Below the pieces are notes generated by a model. The model was given only the letters and a program-made list of their open reading frames with translations. It made no database searches and was not told where the DNA came from. From contig DATHTV010000102.1 in NCBI GenBank assembly GCA_035462845.1, forward strand, positions 1 through 5,316: a stretch of DNA of 5,316 nucleotides, written 5' to 3'. Both the position numbers and the translations under genes were made by a program. Shown piece after piece: positions 1 to 5,316 of the stretch. Position 1 is the stretch's first letter, and every line of letters begins with the position of its first letter. This DNA is from DASTQL01 sp035462845. GTDB taxonomy: Bacteria; Actinomycetota; Actinomycetes; Jiangellales; Jiangellaceae.

Positions 1-354
1 GACGAGTTCTACCCGGCCCGCTACGGCTGGGCCGTCGGGGTCGGTGCCTCCACGCCGGACGGCCTCACCCGGTCGAGCTACTCGAACTTCGGTGACAACG
101 TGGACGTCTGGGCCACCGGCGACGACCACGTCAACGCGTTCGTGCGCGGCAGCTACCGCATGCTCGATGGCAGCCAGACCCCGTTCCCGGGCGGACTGGC
201 GAAGTGGTCGGGTACCTCCTTCGCGACACCGCTCGTCGCCGGCATGGTGGCGCGGCGGGTCATCGAGTACGGCGAGACGCCGCCGGTGGCGCTCAGCGCG
301 GTGCTGGCGGGGGCGCCGCACGCGATCGACGGGAAGCCGGCGTTGATCATCTGA
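1..354 (+). CDS. Subtilisin-like S8 serine protease, C-terminal part (5' end outside window)
   Basis: Frame 1 is open from the window edge to the TGA at 352-354, giving 117 residues of a longer protein. The fragment carries the last catalytic block of the S8 (subtilisin) family, W-SGTSFATP-LVAGMVA, with the nucleophile serine encoded at 217-219. Just upstream is the usual strand before it (YSNFGDNVDVWATG). The catalytic Asp, His and Asn and any signal peptide or propeptide lie upstream and cannot be assessed. It aligns without gaps to the C-terminal part of the S8 protease at 3064-4305, with about 42 of 86 residues identical by hand count, including the shared VAGMVARR-x-IE segment after the serine. 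The two are therefore paralogues. It ends 37 bp from the convergent 3' end of the TPR-CHAT gene. The protein stops soon after the catalytic domain, with no C-terminal sorting or membrane segment. Family assignment is secure; substrate and location are unknown. Confidence 0.93.
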   Translation, partial: DEFYPARYGWAVGVGASTPDGLTRSSYSNFGDNVDVWATGDDHVNAFVRGSYRMLDGSQTPFPGGLAKWSGTSFATPLVAGMVARRVIEYGETPPVALSAVLAGAPHAIDGKPALII

Positions 355-355
355 T

Positions 356-390
356 CGGCTCGCTTCGGCCCTGTCGTCTCCGGCGAGCCG
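356..390. terminator. Stem-loop between convergent genes, likely bidirectional terminator
   Basis: CGGCTCGC at 356-363 is the exact reverse complement of GCGAGCCG at 383-390. The stem can continue inward with CGG (366-368) against CCG (380-382) after a two-base bulge. It fills almost the whole 37-bp gap between the stop of the S8 fragment (354) and the stop of the TPR-CHAT gene (392), where a terminator serving both strands is expected. There is no T-tract on either side, which is common for actinobacterial terminators. It could instead be a 3'-end stabilising hairpin. Confidence 0.6.
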
Positions 391-391
391 G

Positions 392-3007
392 TCAGGCCGC
401 TCCCAGGGCGAGGAACGAGTACGCGGTGGCCCGCGCGACCGGGTCGTCCCCGGCCGCCCGGCGGGCGTGCATGAGCGCTGTGGCCAGGTCGTCGCCGGCG
501 CGCAGCCGTTCGTGGATCGTGAGGCTGAACGGCACGGTCGCCTCGTCGTTGACCGGCACGATGCTGGCGAGCAGGCCGGCCGTGCCGAGGCCGATGAGCG
601 CGCTCGAGAGCCCGAGCAGCTCGTCCGCGCCGGTGGCCGCCCCCACCGCGGACTCGCACACCGACAGGACGAGCCGATACGGCGCGCGGCGCAGCCGTTC
701 CAGGTCATAGACGGTGAGCGGGCCGTCGTCGAGCTCAAGCGCCGAGAACATCGGGTTGTCCGTACGGATGGTGCCGTGGGCCGCAACGTGGCCGAGCCAT
801 GCGCCGTCCAGGGCCTTCATCGTCGCGTCGCAGCTGGCCGCGCCGTCGCTCAGGACGGTGGCGTGCTCGTACGCCTGCGCCAGCTGGGGGACCTCGGCGC
901 CGGCGCTCTCCAGACGGGGCCCGGTCACCAGGGCAACCCGGCGCCTGCGGGGGCGCGTGGCGCGGCAGGAGCGCAACCAGGCCGAGGCGGAGGGCGAGAC
1001 CGACACGGGTCGGTCGCGAAGCGCCGGCAGGGAGTCCCACGGGATCGACTGCAACCGGGCGGGCGGCACGACCACGACCGGCCCGTCCCCGAGGACGCGC
1101 ACCGCCGGGCCGAGGAGCAGCTCCTCCAGACGGACGGCTTGGTCCTCCAGCGCGGCCGTCATGGCCGTGGCCGTGGCCTCGTTGCCCGTCGCGGCGGAGC
1201 GCAGCGCGAAGCGCGTGAACTCGGTCGCCCGGTCGATCTCGTGGCTGGCGCCGGCCCGGAACCGGCGGACGCGGCCACGCCGAGCCACGACGACGTGCGC
1301 CACGCCGTCGACCCTGGCCACGGCAACCAGCGCCGTGTCGTCGTCGAGGGCGGCGACGACCTCGTCGACGCCGAGCACCGGGACCGCCGCCGGGACGTCA
1401 CCGGACCGTGCGTGAGCGCGCCGGCGGATGCGTTCCTCCAACCGTGCCCGTTGCCGGTCGAGTGCCGCATGGTCGGCGGCCGGCTCGGAGGACCGGACCG
1501 CGACGTCACGGAGGGCGGCGAGGTCCAGCACGTCGGCGGCGTCGTCAGCAGGCTGCACGGCAGGCGTCTGCAGGACCGTGGCGCGCCAGCGCTCGGTCCA
1601 GCGCAGCAGGTCGCGCCCGTCGCCGTGTCGCAGGACCTCGCGCACGGCCGTCTCCGCGAGCTCGCGACCGTGGGACGTGGCACGAGCCTGCAACTCGGTG
1701 GACCCCAGCGAGAGCCGGTGCCGGTCGAGGACGTCGAGGCCCAGGTCGCAGGCGCGGAGCACCCTGGCGCGGGTCCCCTCCAGGCGGGCGATCCGTGCTG
1801 CGGCGAGGTACCCGGCGGCCCGTCGCAGGGCGGAGCCCCGTCGGCCTTCGGTCGCGGCCGCGCGGAGCGCCGTGTGCGCCTCGTCCACGAGCCCGGTACG
1901 GATGCACAAGTCGCCGGCGAGCAGGAGTCCGTCGAGACGCTCGGAGCCGTGGCGGTCCCGCTGGGCCGCGGCGAGCTCCAACGCCTCCCGGGCCGTGCGG
2001 GCGCTGACCCGCCCCGTAGCGGCTCGTGCGTGGAGCTCGAGCAGGCGGGCCGAGCGGGCCGCGTCCGGGCGGCCGAGCCGGCGGTAGGACGTGCGGGCGC
2101 GGCCGGCGAGCTCGAGCGCTCGCTCGAAGTCTCCGGCCACGAGGAAGGTCGTCGCCGCGTCGGCGAGGCCGTCGGCACGGTCGTTGGCCGCCCCGCGATC
2201 GCGCATGACCGCGCGCGCGAGTGAGTCGGCCACCTCCGTCGCCTCCGGGTACAGGCCGGCGGCGAGGTAGACCTTGGCCAGGTCGCGCTGCGCGTCCACG
2301 GGGACGACACCCAGCGCCTCGTACCGTTCCATGGCCTCGTGCAGCAGCCGGAGGGCACGGGGGACGTCGCCCATCCGCACCGCGCAGTCCGCCCGGCTGT
2401 GCACGGTGAGGGTGGCGTCGTAGGCCTGGCCGGCGATCTGGTCGAGGTGCTGGGCCCTCGCGTACTCCCGGTCCGCCTCGGTGAACCGCCCGAGCTCGAG
2501 CAGGGCCGAGGCGGCGTTGTTGCGAGCCCGTGCCTCCCAGAGGGAGTCGCCGCTCCGGTGCAGAACGGCCGCCGCGCGCCGGGCGTCGGCGTACGCCAGG
2601 CCAGGGGAGCCGAACATCCGGTGGACGGCGCACCGACGCACGAGGACCCGCGCCGCCGGTGCGCCGCGGAGTCCGGTGAGTGCCTCGTCGAAGGTCTGCA
2701 TGCTCGCGGTGCGCTGCCCGGCTGCGGCCAGGGCCGTCCCGAGGCTGGCCTGCAGGTCGGCCCGCCGCTGCCGGGTGCTCCCGCGGTCGGACTCCGCCAC
2801 CCCCGCGCGGAGGAGACGGACGGCACGCGACACATCCCCGCGCTCCCGGGCCACGATCCCCAGGGCCTGGTATGCGAATGCGCGCTCGTCGGCGGTGGAC
2901 GTGCCGGCCAGGATCGCCTCGGCGCGAGTCTCGGCCCGTAGCGGGTCGGCCATGGCCAGGTCGGGGAGGCCGGTCGCCCCTCCGTCCCGATCATCACGGT
3001 TGACCAC
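392..3007 (-). CDS. TPR-CHAT caspase-like cysteine protease
   Basis: This 871-residue protein has two parts. Residues ~41-430 are about ten helical hairpins of TPR type (for example 157-190 and 276-310). A W-x-E-R-W-R-A-x-x-L stretch near 470-479 is typical of the region leading into CHAT domains. Residues ~545-871 form a CHAT domain (Caspase, HetF Associated with TPRs; clan CD). Its blocks are VVVVPPARLQSIPWDSLPAL (~644-663), the histidine block HVAAHG (catalytic His744), the cysteine block VLSVCESAVG (catalytic Cys784), then SIVPVNDEAT (815-824). Both catalytic residues are present, so it is probably an active protease, like Csx29 of type III-E CRISPR systems. No signal peptide or membrane segment is visible, so it should be cytoplasmic. 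The start is taken as GTG 3005-3007. It has no Shine-Dalgarno and an in-frame TAG lies 12 bases upstream, but a -10-like box is placed for leaderless initiation. ATG at 2951-2953 (residue 19) is the alternative. It lies between two S8 protease genes, which may be partners or targets. Confidence 0.93.
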   Translation of the reverse strand: MVNRDDRDGGATGLPDLAMADPLRAETRAEAILAGTSTADERAFAYQALGIVARERGDVSRAVRLLRAGVAESDRGSTRQRRADLQASLGTALAAAGQRTASMQTFDEALTGLRGAPAARVLVRRCAVHRMFGSPGLAYADARRAAAVLHRSGDSLWEARARNNAASALLELGRFTEADREYARAQHLDQIAGQAYDATLTVHSRADCAVRMGDVPRALRLLHEAMERYEALGVVPVDAQRDLAKVYLAAGLYPEATEVADSLARAVMRDRGAANDRADGLADAATTFLVAGDFERALELAGRARTSYRRLGRPDAARSARLLELHARAATGRVSARTAREALELAAAQRDRHGSERLDGLLLAGDLCIRTGLVDEAHTALRAAATEGRRGSALRRAAGYLAAARIARLEGTRARVLRACDLGLDVLDRHRLSLGSTELQARATSHGRELAETAVREVLRHGDGRDLLRWTERWRATVLQTPAVQPADDAADVLDLAALRDVAVRSSEPAADHAALDRQRARLEERIRRRAHARSGDVPAAVPVLGVDEVVAALDDDTALVAVARVDGVAHVVVARRGRVRRFRAGASHEIDRATEFTRFALRSAATGNEATATAMTAALEDQAVRLEELLLGPAVRVLGDGPVVVVPPARLQSIPWDSLPALRDRPVSVSPSASAWLRSCRATRPRRRRVALVTGPRLESAGAEVPQLAQAYEHATVLSDGAASCDATMKALDGAWLGHVAAHGTIRTDNPMFSALELDDGPLTVYDLERLRRAPYRLVLSVCESAVGAATGADELLGLSSALIGLGTAGLLASIVPVNDEATVPFSLTIHERLRAGDDLATALMHARRAAGDDPVARATAYSFLALGAA

Positions 3008-3013
3008 GCTGGG

Positions 3014-3043
3014 ATGCTAAGGCCCACGGCGACACGGGGTCGC
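3014..3043 (-). promoter_or_regulatory. Candidate promoter for the TPR-CHAT gene, leaderless arrangement
   Basis: Reading the minus strand, TAGCAT (3019 down to 3014) matches the actinobacterial -10 pattern TANNNT. Its downstream edge is 6 bases before the GTG start codon, so a start of transcription at the usual distance would fall on or next to the GTG. This would give a leaderless mRNA and explain the missing ribosome binding site. The -35 is weak: GCGACC (3043-3038) matches TTGACA at three positions with an 18-base spacer. It overlaps the right arm of the inverted repeat at 3026-3046. Confidence 0.4.
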
Positions 3044-3046
3044 CGT
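3026..3046. promoter_or_regulatory. Perfect 8+5+8 inverted repeat between divergent genes, candidate operator
   Basis: ACGGCGAC (3026-3033) and GTCGCCGT (3039-3046) are exact reverse complements separated by ACGGG. The element lies in the 56-bp gap between the divergent TPR-CHAT and S8 starts. It overlaps the proposed spacer and -35 of the TPR-CHAT promoter and ends 17 bases before the S8 start codon. That position suits an operator controlling both genes. It could also form a hairpin in the 5' leader of the S8 mRNA. No regulator gene is visible in the window. Confidence 0.45.
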
Positions 3047-3063
3047 CCGACGAGGGGAGCGTC

Positions 3064-4305
3064 ATGGCTGACGGGGAGCGGGAGAGGACTCGACTCGAGG
3101 AGCAGGTCGAACGGTTGGCGGTGAACTGCCGGCAGCGAACGGAGGACCCGTTCGAGCTGGGGGTGCGCTGGGCCGTCGAGGGACGGCGGGTGGACTACCT
3201 GTACCGCCAGCACCGGCTGGTCTGCGACGAGTCCGATCTCGAGACGGTGCTGAAGGCATTCTCCGCCATCAAGGAGCGGCGGCCGCCGGCCAAGCGGCGG
3301 AGCACGGGACCGGTGGGACTGGTGGTCCTCGACACCGAGGGGCGGGATGCGGCTGATCTCGCCGACCGCCTCAGCGAGCAGATCGGTGACGACCAGGTCG
3401 TCACGCCGGTGTACGTGCTGGACACCCAGGCGAGGGACCGGATGTGTCCTGCCACCGATCCGGTCCCGTGGGCCGGGGACGTTCCCGTGTGGCCGGAGCC
3501 GGTGGGTGGTCGCCGGGTGCAGGTCGCGGTCGTCGACACGGGCTGGGCGGAGGAGGCCGCCTCCGACTCGGGGTTCGACCGCTACGCGGCGGTCGACCGG
3601 GGGCGGTCCGAGCAGGACGACGAGCTCTACTTCGAGGACGGGACCATCCGTCCGTACGGTGGGCACGGCGCAGCCACGACGGCGTGCGTGCTCGCCACGG
3701 CCGGTGCAGCGGGCGTCACCGTGACGGTCAGGGACGTCCTCGTCGGGGGCGGCGTCGACGAACTCGCGATCATCGAGGACCTGGTGGCCGTGGTGGAGCA
3801 GGGCGTCGACGTGATCAGCCTGCAGGCCGGCTTCTACACGGCCGGCAACCGTGAGCCCAAGTCCTTCGTCAACTTCCGCCGGTACATCCTGGCCAAGAAG
3901 CGGGACACCGTCGTCCTCGCGGCGGCCGGCAACGACGGCACCGACCGGCCGCTCTGGCCGGCGGCGTTCGGATACGTCACAGCAGTCGGAGCGCTCACCA
4001 AGGGCGGTGACGCCCGGGCGCGGTGGAGCAACATGGGCCACTGGGTGGACGTCTACGCGACCGGCGAGGGCGTCGTCGTCCCGTACGCCAACGGCCGCTT
4101 TCTGTACCCCGACCGGACGAGTGCCGAGTTCACCCAGGGCAAGGCCATGTGGTCGGGGACGTCGTTCTCCACCCCGTACGTCGCCGGGATGGTCGCGCGC
4201 CGCATGATCGAGCGCGACGTCTCCGCGCGCCGGGCGCTCAAGCAGCTCATGCAGGAGGCGCAGGACGCCGCCCTTCCGACGACGGGACCGCGGCTGGTCT
4301 TCTGA
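3064..4305 (+). CDS. Cytoplasmic subtilisin-like S8 serine protease, full length
   Basis: This 413-residue protein carries the complete S8 triad and oxyanion residue: Asp158 in VAVVDTGW, His201 in YGGHGAATT, Asn290 in AAAGNDGT and Ser367 in SGTSFSTP. The N-terminus is strongly charged (many Arg and Glu) with no hydrophobic segment, so there is no signal peptide and it is probably cytoplasmic. About 150 residues precede the Asp block. Residues 1-70 look helical, 71-80 form a basic proline-containing linker, and 83-120 could be a small alpha/beta propeptide-like fold. The substrate-pocket block that usually reads SLG is QAG here (254-256). The protein ends about 45 residues after Ser367. The start is well fixed: ATG follows a purine-rich ribosome binding site (GAGGGGAG, 3052-3059), and no other start occurs in frame before the upstream stop at 3001-3003. 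It is divergent from the TPR-CHAT gene and paralogous to the S8 fragment at 1-354. Its substrate is unknown; proteolytic interplay with TPR-CHAT is an inference from context. Confidence 0.95.
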   Translation: MADGERERTRLEEQVERLAVNCRQRTEDPFELGVRWAVEGRRVDYLYRQHRLVCDESDLETVLKAFSAIKERRPPAKRRSTGPVGLVVLDTEGRDAADLADRLSEQIGDDQVVTPVYVLDTQARDRMCPATDPVPWAGDVPVWPEPVGGRRVQVAVVDTGWAEEAASDSGFDRYAAVDRGRSEQDDELYFEDGTIRPYGGHGAATTACVLATAGAAGVTVTVRDVLVGGGVDELAIIEDLVAVVEQGVDVISLQAGFYTAGNREPKSFVNFRRYILAKKRDTVVLAAAGNDGTDRPLWPAAFGYVTAVGALTKGGDARARWSNMGHWVDVYATGEGVVVPYANGRFLYPDRTSAEFTQGKAMWSGTSFSTPYVAGMVARRMIERDVSARRALKQLMQEAQDAALPTTGPRLVF

Positions 4306-4417
4306 CGAGCTCACGTCCCCGGGACAGCGCCCACCCACGCCTCGGCGCGACCGCGGCGCGGCACCTCGCTCGCGTGAGTCCCGCCGGGCGACGGCGTTTG
4401 CCCGCCTCCGTGCCGGG

Positions 4418-4432
4418 AGAAAAGAGGTGATC
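4418..4432 (+). promoter_or_regulatory. Purine tract nearly complementary to the 16S rRNA 3' end, without a normal start codon
   Basis: The 15 bases AGAAAAGAGGTGATC differ at one position from the complement of the conserved bacterial 16S 3' tail (AGAAAGGAGGTGATC). This is far longer than an ordinary Shine-Dalgarno. No ATG, GTG or TTG lies 5-10 bases downstream, and the actual gene start is 46 bases further on with its own GAGGAG site. The tract overlaps the left arm of the stem-loop at 4429-4462. It may be a ribosome standby or regulatory element, or a remnant of a lost start. The match is visible; the role is not known. Confidence 0.35.
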
Positions 4433-4462
4433 AGAGCGCGCGCCACCGGGGCGTGCCTGATC
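4429..4462 (+). promoter_or_regulatory. Strong stem-loop just upstream of the membrane-protein gene
   Basis: GATCAG (4429-4434) pairs with CTGATC (4457-4462). After a bulged A, GCGCGC (4436-4441) pairs with GCGTGC (4451-4456, one G-U). Two further C-G pairs can close an ACCG loop (4445-4448). This gives about 14 base pairs ending 4 bases before the GAGGAG ribosome binding site of the gene at 4479. No T-tract follows. It could be a 5'-leader structure controlling translation of that gene or a terminator for the upstream S8 transcript. Confidence 0.5.
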
Positions 4463-4478
4463 CCCCGAGGAGCACGAC

Positions 4479-5117
4479 ATGCCCACCTGGGCCTGGATCC
4501 TCATCGCGGTGCTGGTCCTGGCGGTCCTCGCCTACGCCGTCTACGCCGGGATGAACCGCCGCAAGAGCACCGACCTCAAGCAGCACTACGGACCGGAGTA
4601 CGACCGGACCGTCGACCGGCACGGTGACCGCAAGCAGGCCGAGCGCGACCTCGCCGAGCGGGCCGAGCGCCGCAAGGAGCTGGACATCCGCCCGCTGCCG
4701 GCCGAGGACCGTCGCCGCTACGCGGCCCGGTGGGAGTCGGTGCAGGCCGCCTTCGTCGACCACCCGCACGCGGCCACCGCCGAGGCGGACGCGCTCATCA
4801 CCGACGTGCTCAAGCAGCGCGGCTACCCGGTGGACCGCTTCGACGACGCCGCCGACCTGGTCTCCACCGACCACCCGGACGTGGTCGAGCACTACCGCGC
4901 CTCGCACGCCGTCGCCCGCCAGGGTCACGCGGCCGACACCGAGTCGCTGCGCCAGGCCTTCGTCCACTTCCGCGCGCTCTTCGACCGTCAGCTCGGCGAC
5001 GGGACCCCGACCGGGAGCCGCGCCGCCTACGACACCGACGACGAGCGGGTGGACGCCGGCACGGAGAACTCGGCCGGAAGTCACCGCCGCCACCCCGAGG
5101 AGGGTCACACCGCATGA
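4479..5117 (+). CDS. Single-pass membrane-anchored conserved protein of unknown function
   Basis: This 212-residue protein starts at ATG 4479, preceded by GAGGAG with 6 bases of spacing. Residues 3-24 form one hydrophobic helix with no positive charge before it and NRRK (26-29) directly after it. By the positive-inside rule the rest should face the cytoplasm. Residues ~30-70 are a charged, probably helical region with LKQHYGPEYDRTV (33-45) and many Arg and Glu. Residues ~71-172 look like a compact helical domain, with YAARWESVQAAFVDHP (81-96), EADALITDVLKQRGYPV (102-118) and DHPDVVEHYRASH (131-143). The last 40 residues are polar and likely disordered. I recognise this pattern from conserved, uncharacterised actinobacterial proteins but know no assigned function. 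Its stop overlaps the next start (ATGA), so the two are probably co-translated. A stem-loop and a 16S-complementary tract lie in its upstream region and may regulate it. No link to the protease genes can be shown. Confidence 0.88.
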   Translation: MPTWAWILIAVLVLAVLAYAVYAGMNRRKSTDLKQHYGPEYDRTVDRHGDRKQAERDLAERAERRKELDIRPLPAEDRRRYAARWESVQAAFVDHPHAATAEADALITDVLKQRGYPVDRFDDAADLVSTDHPDVVEHYRASHAVARQGHAADTESLRQAFVHFRALFDRQLGDGTPTGSRAAYDTDDERVDAGTENSAGSHRRHPEEGHTA

Positions 5118-5316
5118 CCTCGCACCCCACCCAGCAGCCCCAGCACCAGCCCGAGACGGTCGACGCGGAGACCGGCCTGAGCCCTGAGCAGACCGCCGCG
5201 GCCGAGGGCCGGCACACCGGTACCCGCCAGGACGACGGGTACCGCCAGGACGAGGAGCTGCGCAAGGACGACGGGCTCCGCGACGACGAGCTGCGCCGAG
5301 GAGGCGACGACGACCT
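5114..5316 (+). CDS. Acidic protein with hexapeptide repeats, N-terminal part (3' end outside window)
   Basis: ATG 5114-5116 overlaps the preceding TGA (ATGA). It has a strong ribosome binding site, GAGGAGGG, at 5097-5104 inside the upstream gene. The frame stays open to the window end, giving 67 complete codons. The N-terminal 40 residues are polar and rich in Gln, Pro, Thr and Glu. Residues 38-60 are acidic repeats of the form R-x-D-D/E-x-L/Y, followed by RRGGDDD. No signal peptide or membrane segment is visible, so this part is probably cytoplasmic and disordered. The coupling suggests it works with the membrane-anchored protein upstream. It may carry a related domain further on, as paired genes of this kind often do, but that part is outside the window. 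The product is not recognised. Confidence 0.8.
   Translation, partial: MTSHPTQQPQHQPETVDAETGLSPEQTAAAEGRHTGTRQDDGYRQDEELRKDDGLRDDELRRGGDDD
5225..5293 (+). repeat. Imperfect 18-bp in-frame tandem repeat
   Basis: Three 18-bp units (5225-5242, 5243-5260, 5261-5278) and a shortened 15-bp unit (5279-5293) encode RQDDGY, RQDEEL, RKDDGL and RDDEL. Each unit begins with CGC. The units are similar at both DNA and protein level, suggesting growth by slippage or duplication within the coding sequence. Copy number may vary between strains. Confidence 0.6.

Larger units (their letters stand above)
4306..4478. other. Non-coding stretch between S8 protease and membrane-protein gene
   Basis: No supported gene lies here. 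The first part contains overlapping weak inverted repeats: the palindrome GTCCCCGGGAC (4315-4325), CTCACG/CGTGAG (4310-4315 and 4373-4378), CCGCG-G-CGCGG (4351-4361), and CGGGC/GCCCG (4385-4389 and 4400-4404). Any of these might end the S8 transcript, but none stands out as a terminator. The last 60 bases hold the purine tract and stem-loop listed separately, followed by the ribosome binding site GAGGAG (4467-4472) of the next gene. Confidence 0.6.

Noticed and set aside
467..2224. Plus-strand open frame of 585 codons opposite the TPR-CHAT gene
   Set aside because: It is antisense to a gene with clear TPR and CHAT motifs. Its translation is Gly/Arg/Ala-rich with no recognisable domain.
2951..2953. 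ATG at residue 19 as the start of the TPR-CHAT protein
   Set aside because: No ribosome binding site lies at a suitable distance; the nearest GGAGG is about 25 bases upstream. The GTG at 3005-3007 has a well-placed -10 box. The ATG is kept only as an alternative.
3000..3028. TTGACC at 3000-3005 as a -35 for the S8 gene
   Set aside because: No -10-like hexamer lies 16-19 bases downstream (the sequence there is GC-rich), and the site overlaps the start of the opposite coding region. The S8 promoter is left unassigned.
3064..3200. Export signal peptide on the full-length S8 protease
   Set aside because: The first 45 residues are highly charged with no hydrophobic stretch, and the start codon is well fixed, so a secreted form is not supported.
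4396..4420. GTTT-N15-GGGAGA as a stress sigma factor (SigB/SigF type) promoter for the membrane-protein gene
   Set aside because: Only GGG of the GGGTAT -10 consensus is matched, so the resemblance is too weak to call.
1159..4446. Minus-strand open frame of 1095 codons spanning the divergent region
   Set aside because: It is antisense to the S8 protease and in another frame of the TPR-CHAT gene. Its translation is low-complexity (Arg, Pro, Ser, Thr) with no domain. Long empty frames are expected at this GC content.
4427..4627. Short open frame starting GTG inside the purine tract
   Set aside because: It runs out of frame into the membrane-protein gene, and its translation is Arg/Pro-rich without motifs. 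It was considered because of the strong 16S-like tract, but the GTG lies within the tract rather than 5-10 bases after it.

Overview
The window is very GC-rich, with strong G/C preference at third codon positions and Shine-Dalgarno sites before most genes. This fits a high-GC actinobacterium. The order and genus cannot be fixed from this sequence.

Positions 1-4305 hold three predicted proteases of two types. First comes the C-terminal end of a subtilisin-like (S8) serine protease (1-354, +, cut by the window edge). Next is an 871-residue TPR-CHAT protein, a caspase-like cysteine protease behind a long helical-repeat region (392-3007, -). Last is a complete second S8 protease (3064-4305, +). 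The two S8 proteins are paralogues: about 42 of 86 aligned C-terminal residues match in a gapless hand alignment. The TPR-CHAT gene converges on the first protease across a 37-bp gap containing a stem-loop. It diverges from the second across a 56-bp gap containing a perfect 8+5+8 inverted repeat. All catalytic residues that can be seen are intact. The complete S8 protein has no signal peptide, so both it and the TPR-CHAT protein are probably cytoplasmic. My inference is a cytoplasmic proteolytic cascade, possibly for stress, cell-death or anti-phage responses, in which the TPR region senses or scaffolds and CHAT and S8 activities act on each other or on a shared target. The sequence shows the architecture but not the function.

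Positions 4306-4478 are non-coding. They contain several weak inverted repeats, a purine tract nearly complementary to the 16S rRNA 3' end but with no well-placed start codon after it, and a strong stem-loop just before the next gene's ribosome binding site.

Positions 4479-5316 hold a translationally coupled pair. The first is a single-pass membrane-anchored protein of unknown function with a charged cytoplasmic domain. It overlaps (ATGA) the start of a very acidic protein with hexapeptide repeats, which is cut by the window end. Nothing in the sequence links this pair to the protease module.
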